Below are positions 1 through 7,565 of a DNA stretch of 36,757 bases, piece after piece. This stretch comes from Novosphingobium pokkalii. GTDB taxonomy: Bacteria; Pseudomonadota; Alphaproteobacteria; Sphingomonadales; Sphingomonadaceae. The notes under the pieces were generated by a model that was given only the letters and a program-made list of their open reading frames with translations, was not told the DNA's origin and made no database searches. A program made the position numbers and the translations under genes. Position 1 is the first letter of the stretch. Each line of letters opens with the position of its first letter. The stretch covers positions 226,782-263,538 of the forward strand of contig NZ_BMZP01000005.1 in the NCBI RefSeq assembly GCF_014652855.1, written 5' to 3'.

Positions 1-5
1 TTCAG

Positions 6-89
6 TGCGGCACTGGCCCTCTCCCCCACCCGGCCTCCCAACGATGGTACCTTGTGGGAGGCCGGGTGGGGGAGAGGGCCGGGGCAGCA
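6..89. repeat. GC-rich hairpin repeat, copy 1
   Basis: Two arms, 6-40 and 55-89, form a long inverted repeat around a 14-base loop. The inner 26 bases of each arm (about 15-40 and 55-80) pair perfectly, with a core reading GGCCCTCTCCCCCACCC. The same core forms the hairpin at 21866-21950. It lies just past the 3' end of the minus-strand receptor gene, so it may act as a transcription terminator or be a REP-like dispersed repeat. A second small hairpin (TCCGGC, loop GCA, GCCGGA) sits at 92-106. The window edge may cut off an outer arm. Confidence 0.8.
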
Positions 90-122
90 CATCCGGCGCA
101 GCCGGATAACCCAAACACGCGC

Positions 123-1275
123 TCAGAACAGCTCGATCCTGGCAGCGGGCGCCGCGTCGGCCTCTTCGGCCGGGGCATTGTCGTTGACGATGGCGCCATG
201 CACCTGGCGCTGGCTTTCCATGACATAGCGCGCGCTGCTGTTCCAGCACGTCGAGCAGCGAGCGGGTTGGCGGCGCGCCCGAGGTCGATTGCGCGATCAG
301 GTCTTCCAGTTCGCGCAGCGCACCGAAGATCTGTTCCAGCCGCTGGCGCATCACGTCCTGGAATTGCAGGTTGCCAAGGATATCGGACAGCGAGCGGACG
401 ATCTCGGCGTGTCCGGTGTCGAGCGTCTGCATCGCGGTGTCGAGCTGCGCGGCCGCCTCGAGCGCGCGTTCCTGCGCGGTCCCCAGTTCGGCGAGCAGCG
501 CCCCCATCTCGCCCGCGCCGCCACCCGCGCCATCGGCCTTGCCAGCAGCACCGGGCATGGCGGCAGCGATCTGGGCATGCATGCGGTCGGAAAAGGTGTG
601 GATGCTTTGCCCCACCTGCCGCGCGCCATCGGCGGTCTGGCTGGCCAGGCTGCGCATTTCGGTGGCGATCAGGCCAAAGGCCAGGCCTGCGCGGCCCTGG
701 TGGTGCGCCTCGACCGAGGCGTTGATCGCCAGGAAGAAGGCCTTGTCGGCCACTTGTGAAATCACGTCGACCGTATCGCGCAAGGCCTGGAATTCCCCGG
801 CCAGCGCCTGGAGACCGGCAAAGTTCTCGGCAATGCGGCGATCGCGCTCGGCCAGCATGTGGCCCAGCCGCGCGACAATCTCGCCGGGCATGGCCACTGC
901 CTCCCGCATGGCCTGCGCGCCGGCGAGCGAGGCAAAGATGCGATCGCGCTGCCCGGCCGACAGCGTGCTGATCGATTCCACCCGGCGCACCACATTGACC
1001 ACGCCATCGGCCACATCGGCCTGGATGCCTTCGATCTGCCCGCACAGCGTATCGACGAAAGGCTGCACTGCCTGCATGTCGGCCAGGACGGGCGGGGGAA
1101 TGGCAAAGGGATCGGACAGGAACGCGAGGCCGCCGGTGTCGGCCACCGGTTCCGGCTCTGGCCCGGTCACGCCGGACGGCTCCCTTTCCGGCGCACGAGG
1201 CTGCCATCCCCGCCACAGCGCCACCAGCGCCAGGGCTGCCGCGCCCAGCAGCAGCGTCGCGAGGCCAGCGCCCAC
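123..1275 (-). CDS. Membrane-anchored receptor/CheZ-like chemotaxis protein, frameshifted near its 3' end
   Basis: Reading from a GTG at 1275, the product begins with one hydrophobic segment (about residues 3-23) followed by an acidic and proline-rich linker. Next comes a receptor-type signalling core with FLAINASVEAHHQG and LIATEMRSLASQT, then QFQDVMRQRLEQ near the C-terminus. The Asp and Gln of that last motif have the DxxxQ spacing of CheZ-type phosphatases. The frame stays open through 240 and would run through the hairpin and off the window. The frame encoding YVMESQRQVHG and the tail ARIELF, ending at 123, is shifted by one base around 228-250, in a GCGCGCGC run. The paralogue ending at 2900 has this tail in frame, so I read this as a frameshift or a sequencing error. 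Joined length is about 383 residues, against 385 in the paralogue. It follows the cheY at 1656 by 6 bases. Confidence 0.8.
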
Positions 1276-1281
1276 CGCGCG

Positions 1282-1656
1282 TCAGGCCGCAGGCAGGATC
1301 TGGCGGATCACCCCGAGCAGGTCCGGCCCGGAAATGGGCTTCACCAGCCAGCCGGTGGCGCCAAGCCGGCGGCTCTCGTCGCGCTTGGCCCGCTCGCTTT
1401 CGGTGGTCAGCGTCAGGATCGGGGTGAACCGGCAAGAGGAAACGCCGCGCGCATTGCGGATGAATTCCAGCCCGCCCATGTTGGGCATGTTGATGTCGGT
1501 GATGATCAGGTCGGGCCGCAGACCACTGTTGAGCGCACTCATCGCGCGGCTGCCGTCGCTGGCGGATTCCACGGCGTACCCGTTCATCTCCAGCGTGGCG
1601 CGTACGCTCATGATCATGGTGGGCGAGTCATCGACGATCAGGATGGTCTTGCGCAT
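1282..1656 (-). CDS. cheY: CheY-type single-domain response regulator
   Basis: This 124-residue receiver domain has no output domain. The acidic pocket is D9-D10 (LIVDDSP), the phosphoacceptor is D54 in ITDINMP, the switch Thr is T84 and the conserved Lys is K106 (LVKP). I chose the ATG at 1656 because AGGA lies about 10 bases upstream; an in-frame TTG nine bases earlier is possible. The second half (FTPIL, LTTES, GATGW.VKP) is strikingly like the regulator at 4059-4430, so the two are paralogues. Each sits directly upstream of a receptor/CheZ-like gene, and the pair probably forms one transcript. CheA at 4777-7137 is the likely phosphodonor; this is inference. Confidence 0.9.
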   Translation of the reverse strand: MRKTILIVDDSPTMIMSVRATLEMNGYAVESASDGSRAMSALNSGLRPDLIITDINMPNMGGLEFIRNARGVSSCRFTPILTLTTESERAKRDESRRLGATGWLVKPISGPDLLGVIRQILPAA

Positions 1657-1693
1657 GGCGTTCAATTCCTGCTGGCGTCATCCGGGGCGGGAG

Positions 1694-1709
1694 GCCTTTG
1701 GGCAAAGGC
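1694..1709. promoter_or_regulatory. Short palindrome in the divergent cheY/merR promoter region
   Basis: GCCTTTG, two bases, CAAAGGC forms a perfect 7-bp inverted repeat in the 277-base gap between the minus-strand cheY (start 1656) and the plus-strand MerR/B12 regulator (start 1934). It lies about 40 bases upstream of cheY. It could be an operator or a leader hairpin. Nothing else in the gap could be assigned with confidence. Confidence 0.3.
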
Positions 1710-1933
1710 TTTGTACCGGACAGGACGGGCCTGGTTGGGTTCGGGTCGAGGCGGAATCGGATCGTGCCGACCAGCCTCGCACCCCCGTTCTTGCACGGCC
1801 AGTCCGGAACACTCTGTTGCGCAGCGCGGTTAAGTTCCCACCCGATCGCGCCCGTATCACTACATAGGTTGCCAGATAGGGGATCGGCCTTGTCCGGGCG
1901 CAGGGTGGACAGCCGGAGGGCCGGGTTAAGGCC

Positions 1934-2893
1934 ATGGCAAGTCCATCGCGCCAGGCAGGGGCAATGGACCCGGCACACCAGCACGAGCAATGGATGCCTC
2001 TGGCCGACGTGGTCGCGGCCACCGGCCTGCGCGCCGATCTGCTGCGCGCGTGGGAGCGCCGCTATGGCTTTCCCGTGCCCGCGCGCGATGATCGGGGCCG
2101 CCGCTGCTTCGCGCCCGAACAGCTCGATCGCCTGCGCCTGCTGCGCCGCCTGATCGACGCGGGCGCGCGGGCCGGCGCGGTGGTACCCCTGCCCCTGCCG
2201 CAACTGGCCGCGCTGGCCGAGCAACAGAGCCTGGGCGACGCCCGCTTGGCGATCGGCCTGGATGCCGATGTGCAGGCAGCGCTGACTCTGGCGGAACAAG
2301 GCCACTCGGTGGCGCTGGCGGCCCATCTCGCGGCCTGCCTGGCGCGGCGCGGGGCCGCTGATTTCGTGATGGGACTGGCCGCCCCGCTGCTGATCGCGAT
2401 CGGCGAAGCCTGGCACGCCGGACGGATCGCGGTGCATCAGGAGCACTTGGCCAGCGAGATTCTGGCGCGCACGCTGGGCGCTGCCGCGCTTGCCCTTCAG
2501 GCCGGGGCTGACAGGAGGGCGGCACCCGTCGCCGTGCTGGCCACGCTGCCGGAGGAGAGCCATGGGCTGGGTCTGGCCATGCTCGAAGTGACGTTGGCCG
2601 CGCAGGGTGGCCTCATCATCAACCTCGGCACGCAACTGCCGCCCGCGCAATTGGCAGAGGCGGCGGCGCATCATCGCGCGCAGGTGGTGGCGGTTTCGTT
2701 TTCTTCGTTCTTCCGCCCGGCGGCGGTGGCGCCGCTGCTCGGTGCGCTGCGCCGGGGCCTGCCGTCCGCCACGGCGCTATGGGCCGGCGGCGGCTGCGCC
2801 GGGCTCGATGGTCCCTTGCCCGAAGGGGTAACCCGGTTCAGCAGCCTGGGGCAGGCCGCCGATGCCTGGCGCCGGCAGCAAGCGTTGGGTTGA
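1934..2893 (+). CDS. MerR-family regulator with B12-binding domain (CarH/LitR type)
   Basis: This 319-residue protein has an N-terminal MerR winged helix-turn-helix (about residues 21-85) with the LLRAWERRYGFPVPAR signature. A helical B12-binding-2 domain follows (about 105-190), then a Rossmann-type cobalamin-binding domain (about 195-310). W160, E170 and H171 give the W-x9-EH motif that in CarH cradles the adenosyl group. E207-x-x-H210-x-x-G213 matches the position of the lower axial histidine. Known CarH/LitR proteins bind DNA in the dark with adenosylcobalamin and release it in light. Here the gene diverges from a cheY pair, and its stop is only 6 bases from the convergent end of the che operon. 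A second start at 1964, preceded by GGCAGGGG, is possible. The B12 assignment is strong; the light response is inference. Confidence 0.88.
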   Translation: MASPSRQAGAMDPAHQHEQWMPLADVVAATGLRADLLRAWERRYGFPVPARDDRGRRCFAPEQLDRLRLLRRLIDAGARAGAVVPLPLPQLAALAEQQSLGDARLAIGLDADVQAALTLAEQGHSVALAAHLAACLARRGAADFVMGLAAPLLIAIGEAWHAGRIAVHQEHLASEILARTLGAAALALQAGADRRAAPVAVLATLPEESHGLGLAMLEVTLAAQGGLIINLGTQLPPAQLAEAAAHHRAQVVAVSFSSFFRPAAVAPLLGALRRGLPSATALWAGGGCAGLDGPLPEGVTRFSSLGQAADAWRRQQALG

Positions 2894-2899
2894 TGCGGC

Positions 2900-4057
2900 T
2901 CAGAACAGCTCGATCTTGGGTGCGGTGGCGGCGGATTCGCCCCGATGCGCGGCGCGCTGCTGCTCCATCACATAGCTGCCCAGGATCGAGCTGAGGCACG
3001 TGGCGATCGAGCTGTCGGGCGGCGCGCCATCATGGATGATCGCGCTAGAGAGCGCGACGAAGTGATCCGAAATCATCGACAGCGCGCGGCTGACCTGTTC
3101 GAGCTGCTGGCGCGCCACATCCTGGAACTGGATCGAGCCGCACAGCGTGTTGAGCGGTTCGCGCATGTCCTCTCCGCGCCGCTGCACTTCGCGGATCAGG
3201 TCCGCCTGGAACTGGTTGAGCGTGTTCATGTGTTCGGCCAGCTTGGCAAAGCTGCGCTGGAGATCCTCGGTGCGGGCATCGTCGGTGCGCTGCTGGCTGG
3301 ATACCTTGGCGATCAGGTCTTCGCTGATCATCAGGTCCATTTCGGTCAGCTCGTGGTTGAGGTCGCTCGCCAGGCGCCCGGTCTGGGTGGCCAGCGCGCG
3401 GATTTCCTCGGCAATCACTTCCAGCCCGGTGTTCTTGCCCAGCCCGGCAATGCGGATGCGCGCGTTGATCGCCAGCAGATCGGTGTAGCGGCGCACGTCC
3501 TCGATCTCGCCCAGATGGCTGCGCATGCGGTTGGACAGCGCGCGCACCGTGTCCAGGCTGTGCCGGATCTCGGTCTGCGTCTCCGCGTGCTGGCGGATCA
3601 ACTCGGCAATCATCGCGCGCCCGGTTTCCACGCTCAGGTGCATGGCATCGCTGGCATCGACCAGCCGGTCGGACTGCATCGTGTCGCCCACGTGGCGCAC
3701 CAGGCCCGAAACGCTGCCCTCGATGTTCAGCGCCTGGCCCAGAATGTCCTCGGCGGCGGCCTGGGTCTCTCCGCAGACATTGGTGAGATGGGCCTGCATG
3801 ATCTCCACAAAGCCGGCATAGCTCTGCATTTCCTCCACCAGCGCCATGGTCTGGGGATGGATGCGGTGATAGCGACTCTCGGGCGGGGAAAACGGAACGA
3901 CATTGTCCGGCGCTGTTTGGGGCGCGGGCACGGGTGCCGGTACGGGTTCGTCGGCGTGCGCCTCGCCCAGAAGTTCGGGCGCGCCGTCGGGGGGGATGGC
4001 GGGTGGCACGCCGGGCGCGTGGCCCCGGCGCAGCAGGCGGGTCAGCAAAGCGAACAT
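2900..4057 (-). CDS. Soluble receptor/CheZ-like chemotaxis protein
   Basis: This 385-residue cytoplasmic protein closes the che operon. Residues 1-12 (MFALLTRLLRRG) could be an amphipathic membrane-touching helix, but there is no transmembrane span. A proline-rich stretch precedes a long helical region (about 70-340). Residues 187-226 resemble a degenerate receptor hairpin tip (LLAINARIRIAG, LEVIAEEIRALATQT). QFQDVARQQLEQ at 310-321 places D313 and Q317 with the DxxxQ spacing of CheZ-type phosphatases. The C-terminus is KIELF, matching ARIELF in the paralogue at 123-1275. No periplasmic sensor domain is present. A role in dephosphorylating or sequestering the adjacent CheY is inferred; automatic pipelines would probably call it a methyl-accepting chemotaxis protein. 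Its start nearly abuts the cheY stop at 4059. Confidence 0.82.
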   Translation of the reverse strand: MFALLTRLLRRGHAPGVPPAIPPDGAPELLGEAHADEPVPAPVPAPQTAPDNVVPFSPPESRYHRIHPQTMALVEEMQSYAGFVEIMQAHLTNVCGETQAAAEDILGQALNIEGSVSGLVRHVGDTMQSDRLVDASDAMHLSVETGRAMIAELIRQHAETQTEIRHSLDTVRALSNRMRSHLGEIEDVRRYTDLLAINARIRIAGLGKNTGLEVIAEEIRALATQTGRLASDLNHELTEMDLMISEDLIAKVSSQQRTDDARTEDLQRSFAKLAEHMNTLNQFQADLIREVQRRGEDMREPLNTLCGSIQFQDVARQQLEQVSRALSMISDHFVALSSAIIHDGAPPDSSIATCLSSILGSYVMEQQRAAHRGESAATAPKIELF

Positions 4058-4058
4058 G

Positions 4059-4430
4059 TCATCCTCCCGGCACCATCTGGCGCACCACGGCCAGCAGGTC
4101 GGCCGGTTGCACGGGCTTGACGATCCAGCCGGTGGCCCCCGCGCTGCGCGCTTCCTGGCGCCGGTCCATCGCGGATTCGGTGGTCAGCATCAGGATCGGC
4201 GTGAACCGGGTGACGGCCATCTGGCGCATGGCGCGGATCAGATCGATGCCATTCATCGCCGCCATGTTCAGATCGGTGATCACCAGGTTGGGCCGTGCCC
4301 CGCCCTGCAACTTGTGCAGGGCCTCCTCGCCGCTCGACGCCTTGATCACGCCATAGCCGGCGCGCCCCAGGATCGCTTCCATGCTCATCAGGATCGGCGG
4401 GGAATCGTCCACCAGCATCACGGTTTTCAT
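4059..4430 (-). CDS. cheY: CheY-type single-domain response regulator
   Basis: This is a 123-residue receiver with acidic residues D8-D9 (MLVDDSP), phosphoacceptor D53 (ITDLNM), switch T83 and K105 (IVKP). The start at 4430 is preceded by AGGAAGGG and overlaps the stop of the upstream STAS-like gene as ATGA; the frame is open further upstream, but that is overlap with the STAS gene. It is the paralogue of the regulator at 1282-1656 and, like it, is followed at once by a receptor/CheZ-like gene. It sits downstream of cheA in the operon and is a likely CheA target. Confidence 0.92.
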   Translation of the reverse strand: MKTVMLVDDSPPILMSMEAILGRAGYGVIKASSGEEALHKLQGGARPNLVITDLNMAAMNGIDLIRAMRQMAVTRFTPILMLTTESAMDRRQEARSAGATGWIVKPVQPADLLAVVRQMVPGG

Positions 4431-4777
4431 TGGCTTGCACCCTTCCTGTTGCGGCGTTGGGAGACGGCTCGCGGTTCCGGCCCAGCCGATGTGGCGCGGG
4501 ACGAGCGGCGGCGGCGCGGTGTTTCGTGCGGCCCTTCGCTTTGCGGCGGCAGAAGCGGGCCAAGCCAGCGCGCCAGCGTGGGATCGGCCGGGGCGGCGGC
4601 GAGCGGCGGGCGCAGCGCCTTCAGGCATTGCAGCACGGCAGTGTGCACGCCCTCGCAGGCGGCCAGGTCCACCGCGCGCGTCTCATCGGCGATCAGCCAT
4701 TCGGCCAGCTCACCCGCGTCCTCCACCGCGCATTGCCCGTCGAGCACGGCCAGGTTGCCGGCATAGCGGATGGCCAT
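4427..4777 (-). CDS. Small STAS-like protein of the che operon
   Basis: The 116-residue product begins MAIRYAGNLAVLDG and has a compact alpha/beta region to about residue 75, of the kind seen in STAS domains (VDLAACEGVHTAVLQCL in place of the usual DLS..DSSGL). The last 35 residues are basic and probably disordered. The usual phosphorylatable Ser of anti-anti-sigma STAS proteins is not evident, so a phospho-switch role is doubtful. The start overlaps the cheA stop (TGATG) and the end overlaps cheY (ATGA), so it is translationally coupled to both. A scaffold or modulator role is a guess from context. STAS assignment is moderate. Confidence 0.7.
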   Translation of the reverse strand: MAIRYAGNLAVLDGQCAVEDAGELAEWLIADETRAVDLAACEGVHTAVLQCLKALRPPLAAAPADPTLARWLGPLLPPQSEGPHETPRRRRSSRATSAGPEPRAVSQRRNRKGASQ

Positions 4778-7137
4778 CACAGGATCTCCTTGAGATTGAG
4801 CACCAGCAGCACGCGCCCATCGCCCAGCACGGCCGTGCCGGAAAAGCCGCTCATGTTGGCCAGGATGCCCGAAAACGGCTTGAGGATGATGTCCATGCCC
4901 GTGCCGAAATCGTCGATCACCAGGCCGATCGTCGCCGGGCCGATGCGCAGGATCAGCACCGATTCCAGCGGAGTGGCCACGTCTTCCATGCCCAGCAGGC
5001 GGCGCAGCCGGGCAATCGGGATCACCTGGTCGCGCAGCACCACGGCTTCCGATTGCTTGAGCCGGCGGATCGCGCCGGGGTCCAGCCGCACGGTTTCCAC
5101 CACCAGGTCCATCGGCACACCATAAAGCTGCCCGGCCAGCTCCACCGTCAACACCCGCGTCACCGCCATCGACAGCGGCAAGCGCAGCCGCACGGTCACG
5201 CCCTGGCCCAGCCGGCTTTCGAGCGAGACCGCGCCGCCAAAGCGCTCCACTGCGGCACGCACCGCATCCATCCCCACGCCGCGTCCGGACAAGTCTGAAA
5301 TCGTCTCGGCCGTGGAAAAGCCGGGCAGGAACACCAGTTGCACGGCCTGGGCATCGGCAAGCTGGGCAGCCCGTTCGGCGTCGATTAAGCCGCGCTCCAC
5401 CGCCTTGATCCGCAACTGCTCGGGATCGATGCCGCGCCCGTCGTCGATCACGTCGATGACGACGCTGTCGCCTTCCTGGAAGGCGACCAGGCGGATCGTG
5501 GCCGTCTCGGCCTTGCCATGGGCCAGCCGCTGTGCGGGCGTCTCGATGCCGTGGTCCAGGCTGTTGCGCAGGATGTGGGTCAGCGGCTCGGCCAGGGCCT
5601 CGATGATGTTCTTGTCCGCCTCGGTGCTCTCGCCCTCGATCTCCAGGCGGACCAGCTTGTCCTGCTTGCGCGCGATATCGCGCACCAGGCGGGGAAAGCG
5701 CTTGAACAGGTCGGACACCGGCATCATGCGGATATCCATCACCGCGTTCTGCATCTGCCGGGTGATGCGGTCGATCACCGCATACTTGTCCTTGATCTCG
5801 CGCGAGAGTTCGCGGCTGTTGAACCGCATTTCCGCGTCGCGCGCCAGGAACGGCAGGGCGTTCTTGGCCACCACCAGTTCGCCCACCAGATTCATCAGCA
5901 GGTCCACCTTGCCCTGCTCCACGCGCAACGTGCGCTCGGCCGCTTCGCCCCGGCTGGCGCCACCGGCGCCGCCGACCGGCCCGCCTTCGGGCAGCGGCGC
6001 GGCAGCGGCATCGGGCAGCGAGGCCGCGCGCGTGGCATCGAGCAGCGCGGCAATCGCGGCGCTCACCCGCGCGGCATCGGCATGATCGACGCCCAGCGGG
6101 CAGGGCATGGCGCAGGATGCGGCGATGTTGCGCACCACGGCGGCAATGTCTTCCACCTGGTCCTGCCGCCCGGGCATGGCCAGCGCGCGGCGCTGCGCCT
6201 CCAGCAGCTCAACCGCCAGCGGCGGCAGGACGATGGCGGGCGCCGGGGCTGCCGCACTCTCCGGCTCTGGCGCAGGCGCAGGCCCCAGCGCGGCAAGCGT
6301 GACGCTTTCGGGCATGTAGCGGAAATGGTGCTCCACCTCCGCCCGATCGGCGCAGGCGATCAGGCGGATGCGCAGGTTGCAGGCATAGGGATCGAACCGC
6401 GCCCGCTCCGGCCAGGCCTCGCGCGGGGCAATGTCGAGCCAGGCCAGCCCCGGCGTTGCCAGGGCCACGCGCAGCGGGTCTTCGCCGCTGAAGAAGCAGC
6501 CTTCGTCGGGGGTGTATTCCACGCTCACGCCTGCCGTGTCGGGCGCCCCCTCGCCCGCCCCCTCGCCCGCCAGCGTGGCGCGCGCCGCCTCTGCCCAGGC
6601 GTGGCGCACGCCCGGTTCCGGCACCGCTTCCGGCCCGGCTTCCGGCCCAGCTCCGGGCGTGGCTGCGGCAGGTGCAATGGCATCGAGCCGGGCGCGATAG
6701 GCAGCGGCAAAGCGCCGCGCGATGTCCATCTTTTCGGGCGGCAGCGCGCCATGGGCCTGGAACATGCCGATCCAGCGGGTGACATAGTCCAGCCCGGCGA
6801 GCAGTTCGTCGACCATGGCTGCGTTCACCCGCAGCTTGCCATCGCGCACCGCGCCCAGCAGGTCTTCCCCGGCATGGACCAAGTGGATCAGCGCAGGCAG
6901 ATCGAACAGGCCCGCCGCGCCCTTGATCGAATGGACCGAGCGGAACAGCGCATTGATCGCCTCGCGATCGTCGGGATCGGCTTCCAGCGTCAGCAGCGCG
7001 GCATTGGCCTGCTCTATCAGGGCGAGGCTTTCCTCGACAAAGCTGGCGGCCAGTTCCGCCGCTTCGCTGCCGGCCAGCGCGCCGTCCATCCCCGGGGCCA
7101 TGCTGGGGGGCTGGTTGCGTTGCGATTTCAAGGGCAT
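4777..7137 (-). CDS. cheA: Chemotaxis histidine kinase CheA
   Basis: This 786-residue kinase has, in order: an HPt domain (about 26-145) with phosphorylated H69 in SVHSIKGAAG; an Ala/Pro linker; an extra alpha/beta domain (about 202-285, around GCFFSGEDPLRVAL); a second linker; the dimerisation helices (about 402-470, LMNLVGELVVAKNAL); the ATP-binding domain (about 510-655) with N box ILRNSLDHGIE and glycine boxes DDGRGID and GRGVGMDAV; and a CheW-like regulatory domain (657-786). It phosphorylates the CheY proteins and CheB under receptor control. The start ATG at 7137 overlaps the end of the upstream cheY; the frame is open further upstream only as overlap. The domain at 202-285 is not the classical CheY-binding P2 of enteric CheA. 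Confidence 0.97.
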   Translation of the reverse strand: MPLKSQRNQPPSMAPGMDGALAGSEAAELAASFVEESLALIEQANAALLTLEADPDDREAINALFRSVHSIKGAAGLFDLPALIHLVHAGEDLLGAVRDGKLRVNAAMVDELLAGLDYVTRWIGMFQAHGALPPEKMDIARRFAAAYRARLDAIAPAAATPGAGPEAGPEAVPEPGVRHAWAEAARATLAGEGAGEGAPDTAGVSVEYTPDEGCFFSGEDPLRVALATPGLAWLDIAPREAWPERARFDPYACNLRIRLIACADRAEVEHHFRYMPESVTLAALGPAPAPEPESAAAPAPAIVLPPLAVELLEAQRRALAMPGRQDQVEDIAAVVRNIAASCAMPCPLGVDHADAARVSAAIAALLDATRAASLPDAAAAPLPEGGPVGGAGGASRGEAAERTLRVEQGKVDLLMNLVGELVVAKNALPFLARDAEMRFNSRELSREIKDKYAVIDRITRQMQNAVMDIRMMPVSDLFKRFPRLVRDIARKQDKLVRLEIEGESTEADKNIIEALAEPLTHILRNSLDHGIETPAQRLAHGKAETATIRLVAFQEGDSVVIDVIDDGRGIDPEQLRIKAVERGLIDAERAAQLADAQAVQLVFLPGFSTAETISDLSGRGVGMDAVRAAVERFGGAVSLESRLGQGVTVRLRLPLSMAVTRVLTVELAGQLYGVPMDLVVETVRLDPGAIRRLKQSEAVVLRDQVIPIARLRRLLGMEDVATPLESVLILRIGPATIGLVIDDFGTGMDIILKPFSGILANMSGFSGTAVLGDGRVLLVLNLKEIL

Positions 7138-7565
7138 GCCACACCTGTCATGAGCTTGACGGTTGCCATGAAGCGAACCGGATCGATCGGCTTGGTGAGA
7201 TAGAAATTGGCGCCGGCCTGATAGGCGCGGGCAATATCCTCGGTGCCCTGCTCGGTGCTGAGCATCACGGCCGGGATCGCCTTGAGATCCGGGTTGCGGC
7301 GCACTTGCGCAAGGAAGGCATAGCCATCCATCTTCTGCATGTTGATGTCGACCACGAACAGGTCGAAGCGGTGCTGCAAGGCCTGCTCCAGCCCTTCCAG
7401 GCCATTGATCGCCTCGTCCACGCCGAAGCCCTCGCGCTTGAGCAGTTGCGCGCAGAACAGCCGCACGGTCAGCGTGTCGTCCACGATCAGCACGCGGCAT
7501 GGCGGGGCTTCGCCCGGCGCAGGCGGGGCTGGCGGAGCGGCAAGGGAATGGGGAGACAGGCTCAT
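7128..7565 (-). CDS. cheY: CheY-type response regulator
   Basis: The 145-residue product is a receiver domain with a proline/alanine-rich N-terminal extension of about 22 residues. Acidic residues are D29-D30 (LIVDDTL), phosphoacceptor D73 (VVDINM), S103 at the switch position and K125 (LTKP). It is less like the other two CheY proteins of the island than they are like each other. It overlaps the 3' end of cheR by 4 bases and cheA by 10 bases, so it is coupled to the core kinase genes. It may be the main output or a phosphate sink. Confidence 0.93.
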   Translation of the reverse strand: MSLSPHSLAAPPAPPAPGEAPPCRVLIVDDTLTVRLFCAQLLKREGFGVDEAINGLEGLEQALQHRFDLFVVDINMQKMDGYAFLAQVRRNPDLKAIPAVMLSTEQGTEDIARAYQAGANFYLTKPIDPVRFMATVKLMTGVACP

